Positions 7,727 to 15,175 are shown, counted from the first letter of the stretch. The stretch is DNA of 18,747 nt from an uncultured Eubacteriales bacterium (GCA_902496345.1 CABVAP010000033.1:1-18747), one strand, 5' to 3'. The notes: generated by a model not told the origin, from the sequence alone. Made by a program: numbers and translations.

Positions 7727-8383
7727 CTAAGCATTTTTAACATCATATATTTCAGAAAAATCATTTATATATTTTTCAACATTTTGCTTTATAATATCAG
7801 CGTCTTTTTGTGATGCAATATCAAACACCCCAAAGACCCTCATACCAGCCGATTTAGCACCAATAGTCGCTTTATAAATATCCTCAAAGACAACACAATC
7901 ATAAGGTTTTACTTTAAGTCTGTCTGAGGCAAGCAAATAAATATCTGGAAACTCTTTCCCCCTAGAAACCTCTGTTCCACTAACAAAAGCGTCAAAATAA
8001 TCATACATACCGTTGTTTTTTAAAAAAGGCTCGTAAAGCATTTTGGGTGACGCTGTACAAAGTGCAATTTTAACACCATTTTCTTTTATGTATTCAATGT
8101 ATTCCTTTGCGAAAGGTTTAGGTTTAACATTAAAGCTATATTCATTAACAGCCATATCGTACCATTCAGCCATAATTTCATCGACTGATTCCGAAAAACC
8201 ATATTCCTCTTTTGTAAATTTTGCAGCGTCATTAAAACTCATTGAGCCTATTTTTTCAGCATATCCATCTGGAATTTCAAGACCTCTTTTACCAAAAAAG
8301 TCAATATCAACTTTTTTCCAGACATAAAGTGAATTTGCAATGGTTCCGTCAAGGTCAAAAATAGCCCCTTTAAAATCAAACAT
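7727..8383 (-). CDS. HAD-superfamily hydrolase, beta-phosphoglucomutase/phosphatase-like
   Basis: A 218-residue haloacid dehalogenase-type phosphatase. Motif I is FDLDGT (9-14) with nucleophile Asp10 and acid/base Asp12, motif II Thr110 in CTASP, motif III Lys143 in RGKEFPD and motif IV Glu167/Asp168 in VFEDI. A helical C1 cap lies between about residues 17 and 90. The gene follows thiE by 22 bp, with its own GGAGGGG site, so it is the last gene of a thiD-thiE-HAD operon. The context suggests a role near thiamine, for example dephosphorylating thiamine monophosphate or a damaged intermediate. This is inference, because the fold covers many small phosphorylated substrates. Confidence 0.88.
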   Translation of the reverse strand: MFDFKGAIFDLDGTIANSLYVWKKVDIDFFGKRGLEIPDGYAEKIGSMSFNDAAKFTKEEYGFSESVDEIMAEWYDMAVNEYSFNVKPKPFAKEYIEYIKENGVKIALCTASPKMLYEPFLKNNGMYDYFDAFVSGTEVSRGKEFPDIYLLASDRLKVKPYDCVVFEDIYKATIGAKSAGMRVFGVFDIASQKDADIIKQNVEKYINDFSEIYDVKNA

Positions 8384-8405
8384 TTAACCCCTCCAAACGT
8401 TTTAA

Positions 8406-9044
8406 TCAGCCTAAAACATCTTTTAATGTTTCTTTTAATTCCTCTGTCGCTTTTTCAATATCAGGCTGTGCAATTATTGCCGAAACAACAGCTACACCAT
8501 CAATTCCTGTTCCAGATAACTTTGTTACATTTTCTTTTTTTATGCCACCGATAGCAACAACAGGTATTTCTACACTTCTTTTAATTTCCCCAAGCAAAGA
8601 GGTTGTAACAGGGTTTGTATTTGTCTTTGTTGAAGTTGAAAACAAAGCACCAACACCTATATAGTCAGCACCGTCATTTTGTGCTTGTATGGCTCTTTCA
8701 AGGTTAGATGCCGAAACACCGATAATTTTATCATCACCCAACAACTTTCTTGCAACTCTAGCCGGCATATCATTTTGCCCAACGTGTACTCCGTCACAGT
8801 CAACAGCCAAAGCAATATCAACTCTATCGTTTATAATAAGAGGTACATTGTGTTTGCCACATATTTCTTTTATTTTAAAAGCTGTTTTCAAAAAATCTCT
8901 AGTTGAGCAGTTTTTTTCTCTTAATTGAACAAGTGTACAACCACCAGATATAGCCTGTTCTACAGCTTCTTCAAGTGTTTCTGTTGACATAAGTTCTCTA
9001 TCTGTAACGAGATATAAACTATAATCGATTTCATTTTTATCCAT
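8406..9044 (-). CDS. thiE: Thiamine-phosphate synthase ThiE
   Basis: ThiE joins the pyrophosphate ester of hydroxymethylpyrimidine to the thiazole phosphate to give thiamine monophosphate. At 212 residues it has normal length. Characteristic motifs follow in order: LYLVTDR (10-16), QLREK (40-44), NDR (72-74), DGVHVGQND (84-92), GVSAS (109-113), GVGALFSTSTK (130-140), AIGGI (164-168) and VSAI (187-190). The ATG lies only 2 bases after the thiD stop, and its ribosome binding site is inside the end of thiD, so the two are translationally close and almost certainly co-transcribed. No thiM or thiC is in the window. Confidence 0.96.
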   Translation of the reverse strand: MDKNEIDYSLYLVTDRELMSTETLEEAVEQAISGGCTLVQLREKNCSTRDFLKTAFKIKEICGKHNVPLIINDRVDIALAVDCDGVHVGQNDMPARVARKLLGDDKIIGVSASNLERAIQAQNDGADYIGVGALFSTSTKTNTNPVTTSLLGEIKRSVEIPVVAIGGIKKENVTKLSGTGIDGVAVVSAIIAQPDIEKATEELKETLKDVLG

Positions 9045-9046
9045 AA

Positions 9047-9850
9047 TTATTCACCCATTCCTGCTTTTTTATAAAGTTCGTAAAAATGATTAGTTGGGCC
9101 ATTGCCTTTCCCTATTTCAAGGGAATGTTCAATAGCCATAGTTATATAATCTTTTGCCTTAGAAACTGCAACATCTACATCATAACCAAGTGCAAGATTT
9201 GACGCAATAGCTGACGACAGTGTACAGCCTGTGCCGTGAGTATTTTTAGTGTTTATTCTTTTAGCTTTAAAATAAAAGAACTTATTTCCGTCAAACAATA
9301 CATCATCAGAGTTTCCCTCTAAATGCCCACCTTTAAGAAGAACATTAGTAGGGCCTAATCTATATATTTCTTTACAAGCCTTTTCCATATCAGCTATATT
9401 TTCAATTTTCATACCTGTAATTTTTTCAGCTTCCGGAACATTAGGTGTCAACATATATGCAAGTGGTACAATCCTTTGCACAAACAAATCAATTGCGTCA
9501 ACTGCCATAAGAGGGTGACCATCTTTAGCGTACATAACAGGGTCAACAACGACATTTTTAGGTTTATACTGAGCAAGTTTATCAGCAACAGCAACCATAC
9601 TGTAAGGTGTTGAAAGCATACCAATTTTAACTGCATCAACGTCAATATCTTCAAAAATTGCGTCAATCTGTTTTTCTATTATATCAGCCGAAATATCTTG
9701 AACATCGATAACCCTACTTGTATTTTCTGCCACAACAGACACAATAACGCTCATACCATAAACGCCGTGAGCCGAAAACGTTTTAAGGTCGGCTTGAACA
9801 CCAGCTCCACCACTACAATCAGAGCCGGCTATCGTCAAAACTTTTTTCAT
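9047..9850 (-). CDS. thiD: Hydroxymethylpyrimidine/phosphomethylpyrimidine kinase ThiD
   Basis: ThiD phosphorylates hydroxymethylpyrimidine and its monophosphate for thiamine synthesis; related enzymes in Bacillus also act as pyridoxal kinases. I start it at the ATG at 9850 (267 residues, MKKVLTIAGSD), not at the in-frame GTG at 9859, because that GTG is inside the ribosome binding site GAGGTGG, which sits 5 bases before the ATG. Ribokinase-fold motifs are present: AGSDCSGGAGVQAD (8-21), a GMSV segment, VVDPVMYAKDG (101-111) and the anion hole and catalytic Cys209 in NTHGTGC. It heads the thiD-thiE-HAD operon. No TPP riboswitch was found upstream. Confidence 0.95.
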   Translation of the reverse strand: MKKVLTIAGSDCSGGAGVQADLKTFSAHGVYGMSVIVSVVAENTSRVIDVQDISADIIEKQIDAIFEDIDVDAVKIGMLSTPYSMVAVADKLAQYKPKNVVVDPVMYAKDGHPLMAVDAIDLFVQRIVPLAYMLTPNVPEAEKITGMKIENIADMEKACKEIYRLGPTNVLLKGGHLEGNSDDVLFDGNKFFYFKAKRINTKNTHGTGCTLSSAIASNLALGYDVDVAVSKAKDYITMAIEHSLEIGKGNGPTNHFYELYKKAGMGE

Positions 9851-9871
9851 TTTTTCCACCTCGTATAAATT

Positions 9872-10479
9872 AATTCAAAACAAAACCTTGAGAATCCGTC
9901 TCAAACCCTGCCCAACACCCACTTAATTCAGCACTTTTGCTACGCAAAAGCCGGCTTACACCGTCCGGATTTCTTTCCAGTGTTACTAAAAAGAAAGAGA
10001 GGAAAAGAACTTTAAATCGGCTTCGCCGTCATAATTTATGTTTAGGGCAAAAATATAATTTATTGAAAATTTCTATATTATGAAACCTTTTTCTATCGCA
10101 AAAAGGTTTCAAACTTCCAAAAATGCTCTTGAAGCAGTAAAGACCGTGGGGCTTTGCCCCACCACCCCACTCCCTTTCTTGAAAGAAAGAGAGGAAAAGA
10201 ACTTTAAATCGGCTTCGCCGTCGTAATTTATATCCAGCACAAAAATACAATTTATCGAAAATCTTATTTTTGCCTACATAAGAGGATAACCTGAAAAGAA
10301 ACGTAGTTTCCGACAAAGTTCTTTGCCAAGCTTTCTCGAAAGTGGTATCGGAAGAAATCCGATGAGCGTAAGCTCACTTTTGCAAAGCAAAAGTACTGAC
10401 CAGCTTGTGGGTGTGGGCAACGCCCACGGTTTTAATTGGGTGTTGGGACAACGCCCCAAGGTCTTAAAATTTAGTTTCC
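9872..10479. repeat. Repeat-rich non-coding region between dnaX and thiD
   Basis: About 600 bp holds no believable gene. An 80-bp direct repeat is present at 9990-10069 and 10182-10261 (offset 192), including GGAAAAGAACTTTAAATCGG and CGGCTTCGCCG. Hairpins include 10081-10092 with 10100-10111 (TGAAACCTTTTT stem), GGGGCTTTGCCCC near 10148, GAGCGTAAGCTC near 10361, CTTTTGCAAAGCAAAAG near 10377, and GTGGGCAACGCCCAC near 10414. The last belongs to a 32-bp block (10403-10434) that returns in inverted orientation at 18680-18711. The short reading frames here are by-products of the repeats. The promoter for thiD must lie at the left edge but is not clear. Confidence 0.85.
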
Positions 10480-12063
10480 CTAGTCGTCCCACGTAACACC
10501 TTCAAGCTTTGAGTTTATTTCCTCTTCAAAGTCATATTCAACCTCAACTTCAGATAAGTCATAGTTGTTACATAACATTTCAAAATCATCGTTCATTATT
10601 ACATTGATGACAAATTCTTTTTCGTAAGTTCTGGAAAGCTTTTGCTCAATCTCCTGTTTAAGCTTTGTTGTCCTTGCAAAAAATCCTTTGTTGTCACAAA
10701 CAATGTATAACTTTTCATCAAGTACCTTTGGCTTTACTTTGATAAGAAATGACCTTTCCGAAACTCTAAATTGTTCAGTAAATGTAAGCCATTGTTTAAG
10801 CACCGTCTTTATGTCCTCTGGTACAGCTTTTGGCTTTTTCTTTGGCTCTTCAACAACGTTTGCCTCTGTTACCTGCACACCACCGACAGCTCTTTTAGAA
10901 ACAAAATCGCCACTTTCCATTTTCTTCTGAATATTTTTAACTGCTGATTTAAGCTGTTCGATGTTCTCCCCACCAACAGGGTTGCAAATTTTTATACATT
11001 GAACTTCAAGCATAACCCTAGGATTTGACGCATATTTAACATCACTTTGGAATGCTGAAAATTGAGAAACTAGCTCCATAAGAAACTCTTTAGGAACTTT
11101 TTCGCCCTGTTCCCTGTACTTTTTAGAATTTTCTGCTGAAAACTCAAGGGCATAAGATGTATTGTCAACAGAAACAGCGATTATAACGTTTCTAAAGTGC
11201 ATAATAAGGTCGTTTATAAACTGCTTAACATCTCGGCCGTTTGAAACAATTTCTTCTATTATCTCCATACATCTAGCACCATCTTGTTCAAATAGGGCAT
11301 TAGTTATATCAAAGAAAACACTGGTATCAACAGCACCACATACATCTAAAACTTTTTCAAGTGTAATTTCCTCGCCAAAATAAAAGGCGATACACTGGTC
11401 AATTATACTAAGTGCATCTCTCATAGCACCGTCAGCAACAATCGCTATGTAGTCAAGTGCATCTTTTGTAACAGAAACGCCCTCGCTCTCCATATATTTC
11501 CCAAGTGTTTCACTAATTTCTTTTGCTGAAATTCGTTTAAAATCAAACCTTTGACATCTGGAATGTATAGTGACAGGGATTTTTTGAGGGTCTGTAGTTG
11601 CAAGGATAAAAACAACGTGTTCTGGAGGTTCTTCAAGCGTCTTTAAAAGTGCATTAAATGCCCCTATAGAAAGCATATGAACCTCATCGATGATATAAAC
11701 CTTAAATCTGGCATTTGTCGGAGGATATTTTACTTCTTCACGTATTTCACGAATATTATCAACGCTGTTGTTACTTGCTGCATCAAGTTCAACAACATTC
11801 AAGTCAGAACCGTTTTGAATCCTCTTGCAAGACTCACATTCGCCACAAGGCTGACCGTCAATAGGGTTAAAGCAGTTTATAGCTTTAGCAAAAATTTTAG
11901 CAGTAGAAGTTTTACCCGTTCCCCTTGTTCCACAAAATAAATATGCGTGGTTTATCCTGTCAGATTTAATCTGATTACATAAAGTTTTAACGATATGTTG
12001 TTGACCTATAACCTGTTCAAAGTTTTTAGGTCGCATTTTTCTGTAAAGTGCTGTATAACTCAA
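10480..12063 (-). CDS. dnaX: DNA polymerase III subunit gamma/tau
   Basis: DnaX is the ATPase of the clamp loader that places the sliding clamp on primed DNA. The 527 residues start exactly like Bacillus DnaX (MSYTALYRKMRP). Walker A is GTRGTGKT (45-52), the zinc cysteines are Cys64, Cys73, Cys76 and Cys79, Walker B is IIDEVHM (124-130), and SRC (168-170) is the arginine-finger motif. The C-terminal third is the divergent tau-like part. The start is TTG, supported by GAGGTG about 6 bases upstream and by family alignment. The SRP RNA gene lies upstream, as in Bacillus, but the usual downstream partners ebfC/yaaK and recR are absent; a repeat region follows instead. Confidence 0.97.
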   Translation of the reverse strand: MSYTALYRKMRPKNFEQVIGQQHIVKTLCNQIKSDRINHAYLFCGTRGTGKTSTAKIFAKAINCFNPIDGQPCGECESCKRIQNGSDLNVVELDAASNNSVDNIREIREEVKYPPTNARFKVYIIDEVHMLSIGAFNALLKTLEEPPEHVVFILATTDPQKIPVTIHSRCQRFDFKRISAKEISETLGKYMESEGVSVTKDALDYIAIVADGAMRDALSIIDQCIAFYFGEEITLEKVLDVCGAVDTSVFFDITNALFEQDGARCMEIIEEIVSNGRDVKQFINDLIMHFRNVIIAVSVDNTSYALEFSAENSKKYREQGEKVPKEFLMELVSQFSAFQSDVKYASNPRVMLEVQCIKICNPVGGENIEQLKSAVKNIQKKMESGDFVSKRAVGGVQVTEANVVEEPKKKPKAVPEDIKTVLKQWLTFTEQFRVSERSFLIKVKPKVLDEKLYIVCDNKGFFARTTKLKQEIEQKLSRTYEKEFVINVIMNDDFEMLCNNYDLSEVEVEYDFEEEINSKLEGVTWDD

Positions 12064-12108
12064 AAAAACACCTCATCTCAAAAGTTCAAAAAAAGTATTT
12101 GTTATATG

Positions 12109-12132
12109 AAAAAAGGCCGTAAAAAACGACCT
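12109..12132 (-). terminator. Intrinsic terminator between SRP RNA and dnaX
   Basis: Read on the minus strand, AGGTCGT (12132-12126) pairs with ACGGCCT (12120-12114) around a T-rich loop, followed by a run of five or more T's (12113-12109). It lies after the SRP RNA and 45 bases before the dnaX start. A dnaX promoter would have to overlap or lie inside this short space, or dnaX depends on partial read-through. Confidence 0.7.
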
Positions 12133-12195
12133 AAAGAATTTATTATGAATCCCGTGAATCTGCTTTTGACAACGCCACTCCATACGTAACCAAAG

Positions 12196-12420
12196 AAAAA
12201 AAGCTCGGGCCAAGCACCCTTACGGCACACAGAAGGGTTTGCTTAGTGCTGCTTCCGTCAGGACCTGACACGGTTCACAAATTCCTGTTGCGTAAGACTC
12301 AACCGTCAACGCCCAATTCAAAGGGCAGGCTATAAAATGATGAAGCCTAGAGCAGACATCACCCCCACTATAGCGGATTGTGGGTACAGGACGCCGCTAC
12401 CTCCCCGGCTATCACGAGAA
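12196..12420 (-). ncRNA. ffs/scr: Signal recognition particle RNA, large (Alu-containing) bacterial type
   Basis: This RNA is the scaffold of the signal recognition particle, which binds Ffh and targets membrane proteins. The 5' part has the Alu-domain signature GGGGAGGTAGCGGCG and AATCCGCTATAG. The S-domain core is GTCAGGTCC, tetraloop TGAC, GGAAGCAGC (minus strand, 12269-12248). The tetraloop is of the URRC class rather than the GGAA seen in many others. The 5' CTCG (12418-12415) pairs with the 3' CGAG, and seven T's (12202-12196) follow. The ends are estimated to within a few bases. At about 220 nt it is somewhat shorter than the 271-nt Bacillus RNA. Confidence 0.95.
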
Positions 12421-12489
12421 ATTTTAAATCAAAGTTATAAGTCGCTAAAAATAAGCAACAAAACAAAGTTATAAACAATAACTAGGGAT

Positions 12490-12518
12490 ATTATAACCGT
12501 AAATCAGCAAATTGTCAA
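12490..12518 (-). promoter_or_regulatory. Consensus sigma-A promoter of the SRP RNA gene
   Basis: On the minus strand, TTGACA (12518-12513) and TATAAT (12495-12490) are perfect consensus boxes 17 bp apart. A start near 12483 would give roughly 60 bases before the mature 5' end, which fits processing of a precursor, as known for the Bacillus small cytoplasmic RNA. Confidence 0.9.
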
Positions 12519-12645
12519 CAACTTTATTTTTTCAAAATATGACAATTTTATATTTCAGAGTGTCGAAAAAGCTAATTTCAGAAAATAATTTGAAATTTTA
12601 GACAAATGTATTTGCATATTTTTTCAGATTATCAAAGGAAAGTTG

Positions 12646-12826
12646 TTAAGAAAACCTTGGTTTTCTTAAACTAATTCCGCAGGTCGAGCTTTGCCCGACC
12701 GAGGATAGGGACAAAAATATGGTACTGGTTTTTAGTGCCATATTTTTCACGGCTGGTCCCTACATTAAAATTAACTGCAAGAAATGCTTGCATTTTTTGC
12801 AAGGCTGTCGACTTTATCGACAGCCT
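12646..12826. repeat. Cluster of hairpins in the gap between SRP promoter and lipoprotein gene
   Basis: Four structures follow one another. TTAAGAAAACC/GGTTTTCTTAA lies at 12646-12669. GGTCGAGCTTTGCCCGACC lies at 12682-12700. A long hairpin has outer stem TAGGGAC/GTCCCTA (12706-12712, 12756-12762) and a 14-bp inner stem (12713-12726, 12734-12747, one G-U). Last is AGGCTGTCGA/TCGACAGCCT (12802-12811, 12817-12826) followed by CTTTTAT. The block ATTTTTTGCAAGGCTG (12792-12807) is the reverse complement of 7479-7494. No gene is visible between 12519 and 12848. The last hairpin could end transcription of the lipoprotein gene, but lacks a T-run on that strand. Confidence 0.8.
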
Positions 12827-12848
12827 CTTTTATATTTAAGTAGTATTT

Positions 12849-13625
12849 TTAGTTTATAGGAACTTTAAACATAGTCTTATTTCCTGTGTAAGGGTATGTA
12901 AATTGTAAAATATCCTTATTTTCAGGGATTATTGTATCGGGGTTAAAGAAGAACACTATCCCGTCACCACCAAGATACCATTTCAAGTCTTTTATATTAT
13001 CCGAAAAATCATTTGATGTAAAAGATGTTTTCCCTGTGTATAGGTTAGGATTGTTTTTTGCCTCTTCATTAAACCCTTTTTCAAGAATTTCATTAAGACC
13101 TATGTTTGTAGCCTCAAAAACTTCAGAAAGTTCAAGTTTTTTGCAGTTATCTAAGTTATATGTTTCACCCTCTGATTTATATATGTGGTCTGTTCCACCG
13201 ACATATTCTTCGGTTGCTTTTAAAAATGAAACTATGTTGTCATTACTATATTCAATTACATACTTTATAGTTGACGAATGTGGGTAAAACTCAATATTTT
13301 TTTGTTTTGCTATTTTAGCGTTATCTTTTGCATTCTCTGCCAAATCACCAGACCTTGTTTTTGCCACAAAATCCAACGCCTCTTTTTTAAATTTTTCGTT
13401 CAACTCTTTCACTGCCGTATTTTCCTTTTGAGATGTAACAATAGGGTAAGTAAATTCAACAGTAAAAACTTCTTTGCCACTTTCGTCTTTCACATTTTCC
13501 GTTACAGTTTCAGTTGTAACAGAATAATTTTGAACTTGCACAGTTTCCTCAACAGGTTCTGATGTAGTACAAGCAGTAAACAAAAACATAACCAATGTTA
13601 AAAATCCATAAAATATTTTTTTCAA
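12849..13625 (-). CDS. Lipoprotein with DUF4163/DUF3298-type (RsiV-like) extracellular domain
   Basis: A 258-residue predicted lipoprotein: a positively charged start, a hydrophobic segment and a lipobox ending in FTAC with Cys19. The rest resembles the DUF4163 plus DUF3298 arrangement found in the outer part of the anti-sigma factor RsiV and in free-standing lipoproteins. The central motif YVGGTDHIYKSEGETYNLDNC and following LELSEVF match the usual GGxHg...YNfD...LtLsdlF pattern. The start is TTG, with AAAGGAGTG upstream. No sigma factor or transmembrane anti-sigma segment is adjacent, so it is not an RsiV ortholog. Function is unknown; lysozyme or carbohydrate binding is only a possibility from the RsiV case. 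Confidence 0.85.
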   Translation of the reverse strand: MKKIFYGFLTLVMFLFTACTTSEPVEETVQVQNYSVTTETVTENVKDESGKEVFTVEFTYPIVTSQKENTAVKELNEKFKKEALDFVAKTRSGDLAENAKDNAKIAKQKNIEFYPHSSTIKYVIEYSNDNIVSFLKATEEYVGGTDHIYKSEGETYNLDNCKKLELSEVFEATNIGLNEILEKGFNEEAKNNPNLYTGKTSFTSNDFSDNIKDLKWYLGGDGIVFFFNPDTIIPENKDILQFTYPYTGNKTMFKVPIN

Positions 13626-13661
13626 AATACCACTCCTTTAGTTTTTATCACATTTTCAATT

Positions 13662-14588
13662 TTACCTTAATTTCAATAATTCCTTGTTTAACCTATTCAG
13701 AACGAGCTTTTTGTTACCGGACCACTTAGGTTCAATCAATATTTTTTTAGGTCCGTCACCGGTTATACGATGAACAACAACATCATCTGGCAAAATAGAA
13801 ATCGTCGAAACAACCAAATCACAATATTCGTCTAATGTCAAAACTTTAAAAGGTGTTGTCTTATAAATTTCAGCAAGTCTAGTCCCTTCAAGTATATGAA
13901 GCAACTGTATTTTTATTCCTTTAATTCCATTTGAAACGGCATATTTAACAGAGTTTAACATATCCTCTTTTGTTTCGTTTGGAAGTCCAAAGATTATGTG
14001 ACAGATGACATCTATATTTGCGTCATTTAGCATTTTCATAGCATTTTCAAATTCAGAATTTTCGTAACATCTGTTTATATATTTTACCGACTTTTCATTT
14101 GATGTTTGAAGACCAAGCTCAACAGTCACATATACCTTTTCATTTAATTCTTTTAAAAGTTCGATTACCTCAGGGTTTATACAATCTGGCCTTGTTCCTA
14201 TAGAAATTCCAACGACATCATCAAAAGAAATCGCCGTATAATAAAGTTCTCTAAGTTTTTTAATAGGTGCATAAGTATTCGTAAAAGATTGAAAATAAAC
14301 CATATACTTTCCATTTTTCCACTTTTTACTCATAACCTCTTTCATCTGTTTAAATTGTTCAGTTATCGGTGTAGTGTTTGAGCAAAGGAAATCCCCCGAA
14401 CCTTTTTCAGAACAAAAAACACACCCACCAAACCCTTTTTTACCATCTCTGTTAGGGCAAGTAAACCCACCGTTTAAAGGTATTTTTATTATTTTACAAC
14501 CAAATTTTTCTTTAAAAAATTCGTTTGCCATTTTGTATGACAACAATATCACCACTTTTATTTTATTAAGAAAATCATTATACCACAT
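13662..14588 (-). CDS. Radical SAM protein, TIGR01212 family (YhcC/YtqA-like)
   Basis: Radical SAM iron-sulfur enzyme of about 308 residues. The cluster cysteines are Cys44, Cys56 and Cys59 in FTCPNRDG...GGCVFC, with the spacing typical of this family, followed by GSGDF. Conserved blocks include YFQSFTNTYAP, GISIGTRPDC, ELGLQTS and CHIIFGLPNET. Related proteins are Bacillus YtqA and E. coli YhcC; YtqA-type members have been tied to tRNA modification, which I treat as likely but unproven here. The ATG at 14588 has no good ribosome binding site; TTG codons at 14546 or 14543, behind AAAGTGGTGATA, would give a protein about 15 residues shorter and are a real alternative start. Confidence 0.92.
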   Translation of the reverse strand: MWYNDFLNKIKVVILLSYKMANEFFKEKFGCKIIKIPLNGGFTCPNRDGKKGFGGCVFCSEKGSGDFLCSNTTPITEQFKQMKEVMSKKWKNGKYMVYFQSFTNTYAPIKKLRELYYTAISFDDVVGISIGTRPDCINPEVIELLKELNEKVYVTVELGLQTSNEKSVKYINRCYENSEFENAMKMLNDANIDVICHIIFGLPNETKEDMLNSVKYAVSNGIKGIKIQLLHILEGTRLAEIYKTTPFKVLTLDEYCDLVVSTISILPDDVVVHRITGDGPKKILIEPKWSGNKKLVLNRLNKELLKLR

Positions 14589-14673
14589 ATTAGTATTTTA
14601 GGCAAATTTAAAAGGTTTTATTTTCAAAATAAATTTTAGAATATAAATTTGTTTCTATGAGATAATATTTTTA

Positions 14674-14691
14674 TCGAACGTATACGTTCGA
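14674..14691. promoter_or_regulatory. Perfect 18-bp palindrome, candidate operator
   Basis: TCGAACGTATACGTTCGA is an exact palindrome in otherwise AT-rich DNA. It lies just downstream of a -10-like GATAAT (14661-14666) and 12 bases before the AGGAGG of the small lipoprotein gene, where a repressor would overlap the transcript start. Its outer half-sites GAAC/GTTC look like a LexA box, but they are 6 bases apart rather than 4. The regulator is unknown. Confidence 0.6.
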
Positions 14692-14715
14692 AATATATTT
14701 TCAGGAGGTTTTGCA

Positions 14716-15078
14716 ATGAAAATTGTTGCATTAAGTGCAGTTATAGTGCTTACAATAGGTATTTTTGTTGGCTGTGGAAGTGCTAATAATACAGCTAATG
14801 ATATAAATAGATTGTTTGACGATGTTATGCCAGATGGTATTGAGGCAACAACCGACTTTGATAACAGAAATGGCAATAATGGAATGTTTGACGATAACAG
14901 AGTAAATGGGCGAGATTTATACGAGTACAACAACAACTATAATAACGTCTATGGAACAACGCCAGATGATTTCAATAGAGTAGGATATAACGGAAATAGG
15001 ACAGGAAACGTTGACTTTGATATAACTCCGTCTAATTTTACCTCAGAAAAAAATACAGAGGTTACAACGGTTAAATAA
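14716..15078 (+). CDS. Small Asn/Asp-rich predicted lipoprotein, function unknown
   Basis: A 120-residue protein starting at an ATG with an ideal AGGAGG site 7 bases upstream. A short signal peptide ends in FVGC, giving a mature N-terminal Cys20; phenylalanine at -3 is unusual for a lipobox but tolerated. The mature part is low in complexity and very rich in Asn, Asp, Gly and Tyr (for example YEYNNNYNNVYGTT), hence probably disordered and surface exposed. I do not recognise a family. It is transcribed divergently from the radical SAM gene and is preceded by the 18-bp palindrome, suggesting dedicated regulation. Coding character is supported by the ribosome binding site and signal peptide. Confidence 0.75.
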   Translation: MKIVALSAVIVLTIGIFVGCGSANNTANDINRLFDDVMPDGIEATTDFDNRNGNNGMFDDNRVNGRDLYEYNNNYNNVYGTTPDDFNRVGYNGNRTGNVDFDITPSNFTSEKNTEVTTVK

Positions 15079-15086
15079 TTTATTTT

Positions 15087-15175
15087 ATGCAAATAAATTG
15101 TAGCTTTTTTGCGAAAAGTATGGTATAATTACACAGGTGCCATATATGCAAAAAATCTACAATTTTTTTGCATAT
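15087..15175. repeat. 27-bp inverted repeats flanking a -10 promoter element
   Basis: The left arm, 15087-15113, and the right arm, 15147-15173, are reverse complements apart from three mismatches; their core is TTGTAG/CTACAA. Between them is a 33-bp segment with TGGTATAAT (-10 at 15124-15129). The right arm is also part of a perfect hairpin, ATATGCAAAAAA (15144-15155) with TTTTTTGCATAT (15164-15175). Either the arms form terminators and operators, or the pair encloses a tiny invertible or mobile segment. Read rightward, the -10 points toward znuA. Confidence 0.75.

Noticed and set aside
9860..9990. TPP riboswitch upstream of thiD
   Set aside because: Neither the CTGAGA core nor the later conserved TPP motif is present; only a small TTGAGA/TCTCAA stem is visible.
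10029..10492. Two overlapping minus-strand frames (95 and 72 residues) below dnaX
   Set aside because: They lie in dispersed repeats with hairpins, and the upper one overlaps the end of dnaX; no family resemblance.
14674..14691. LexA (SOS) box
   Set aside because: The GAAC/GTTC half-sites are 6 bases apart; the Gram-positive LexA box has 4, and no DNA-repair gene is adjacent.
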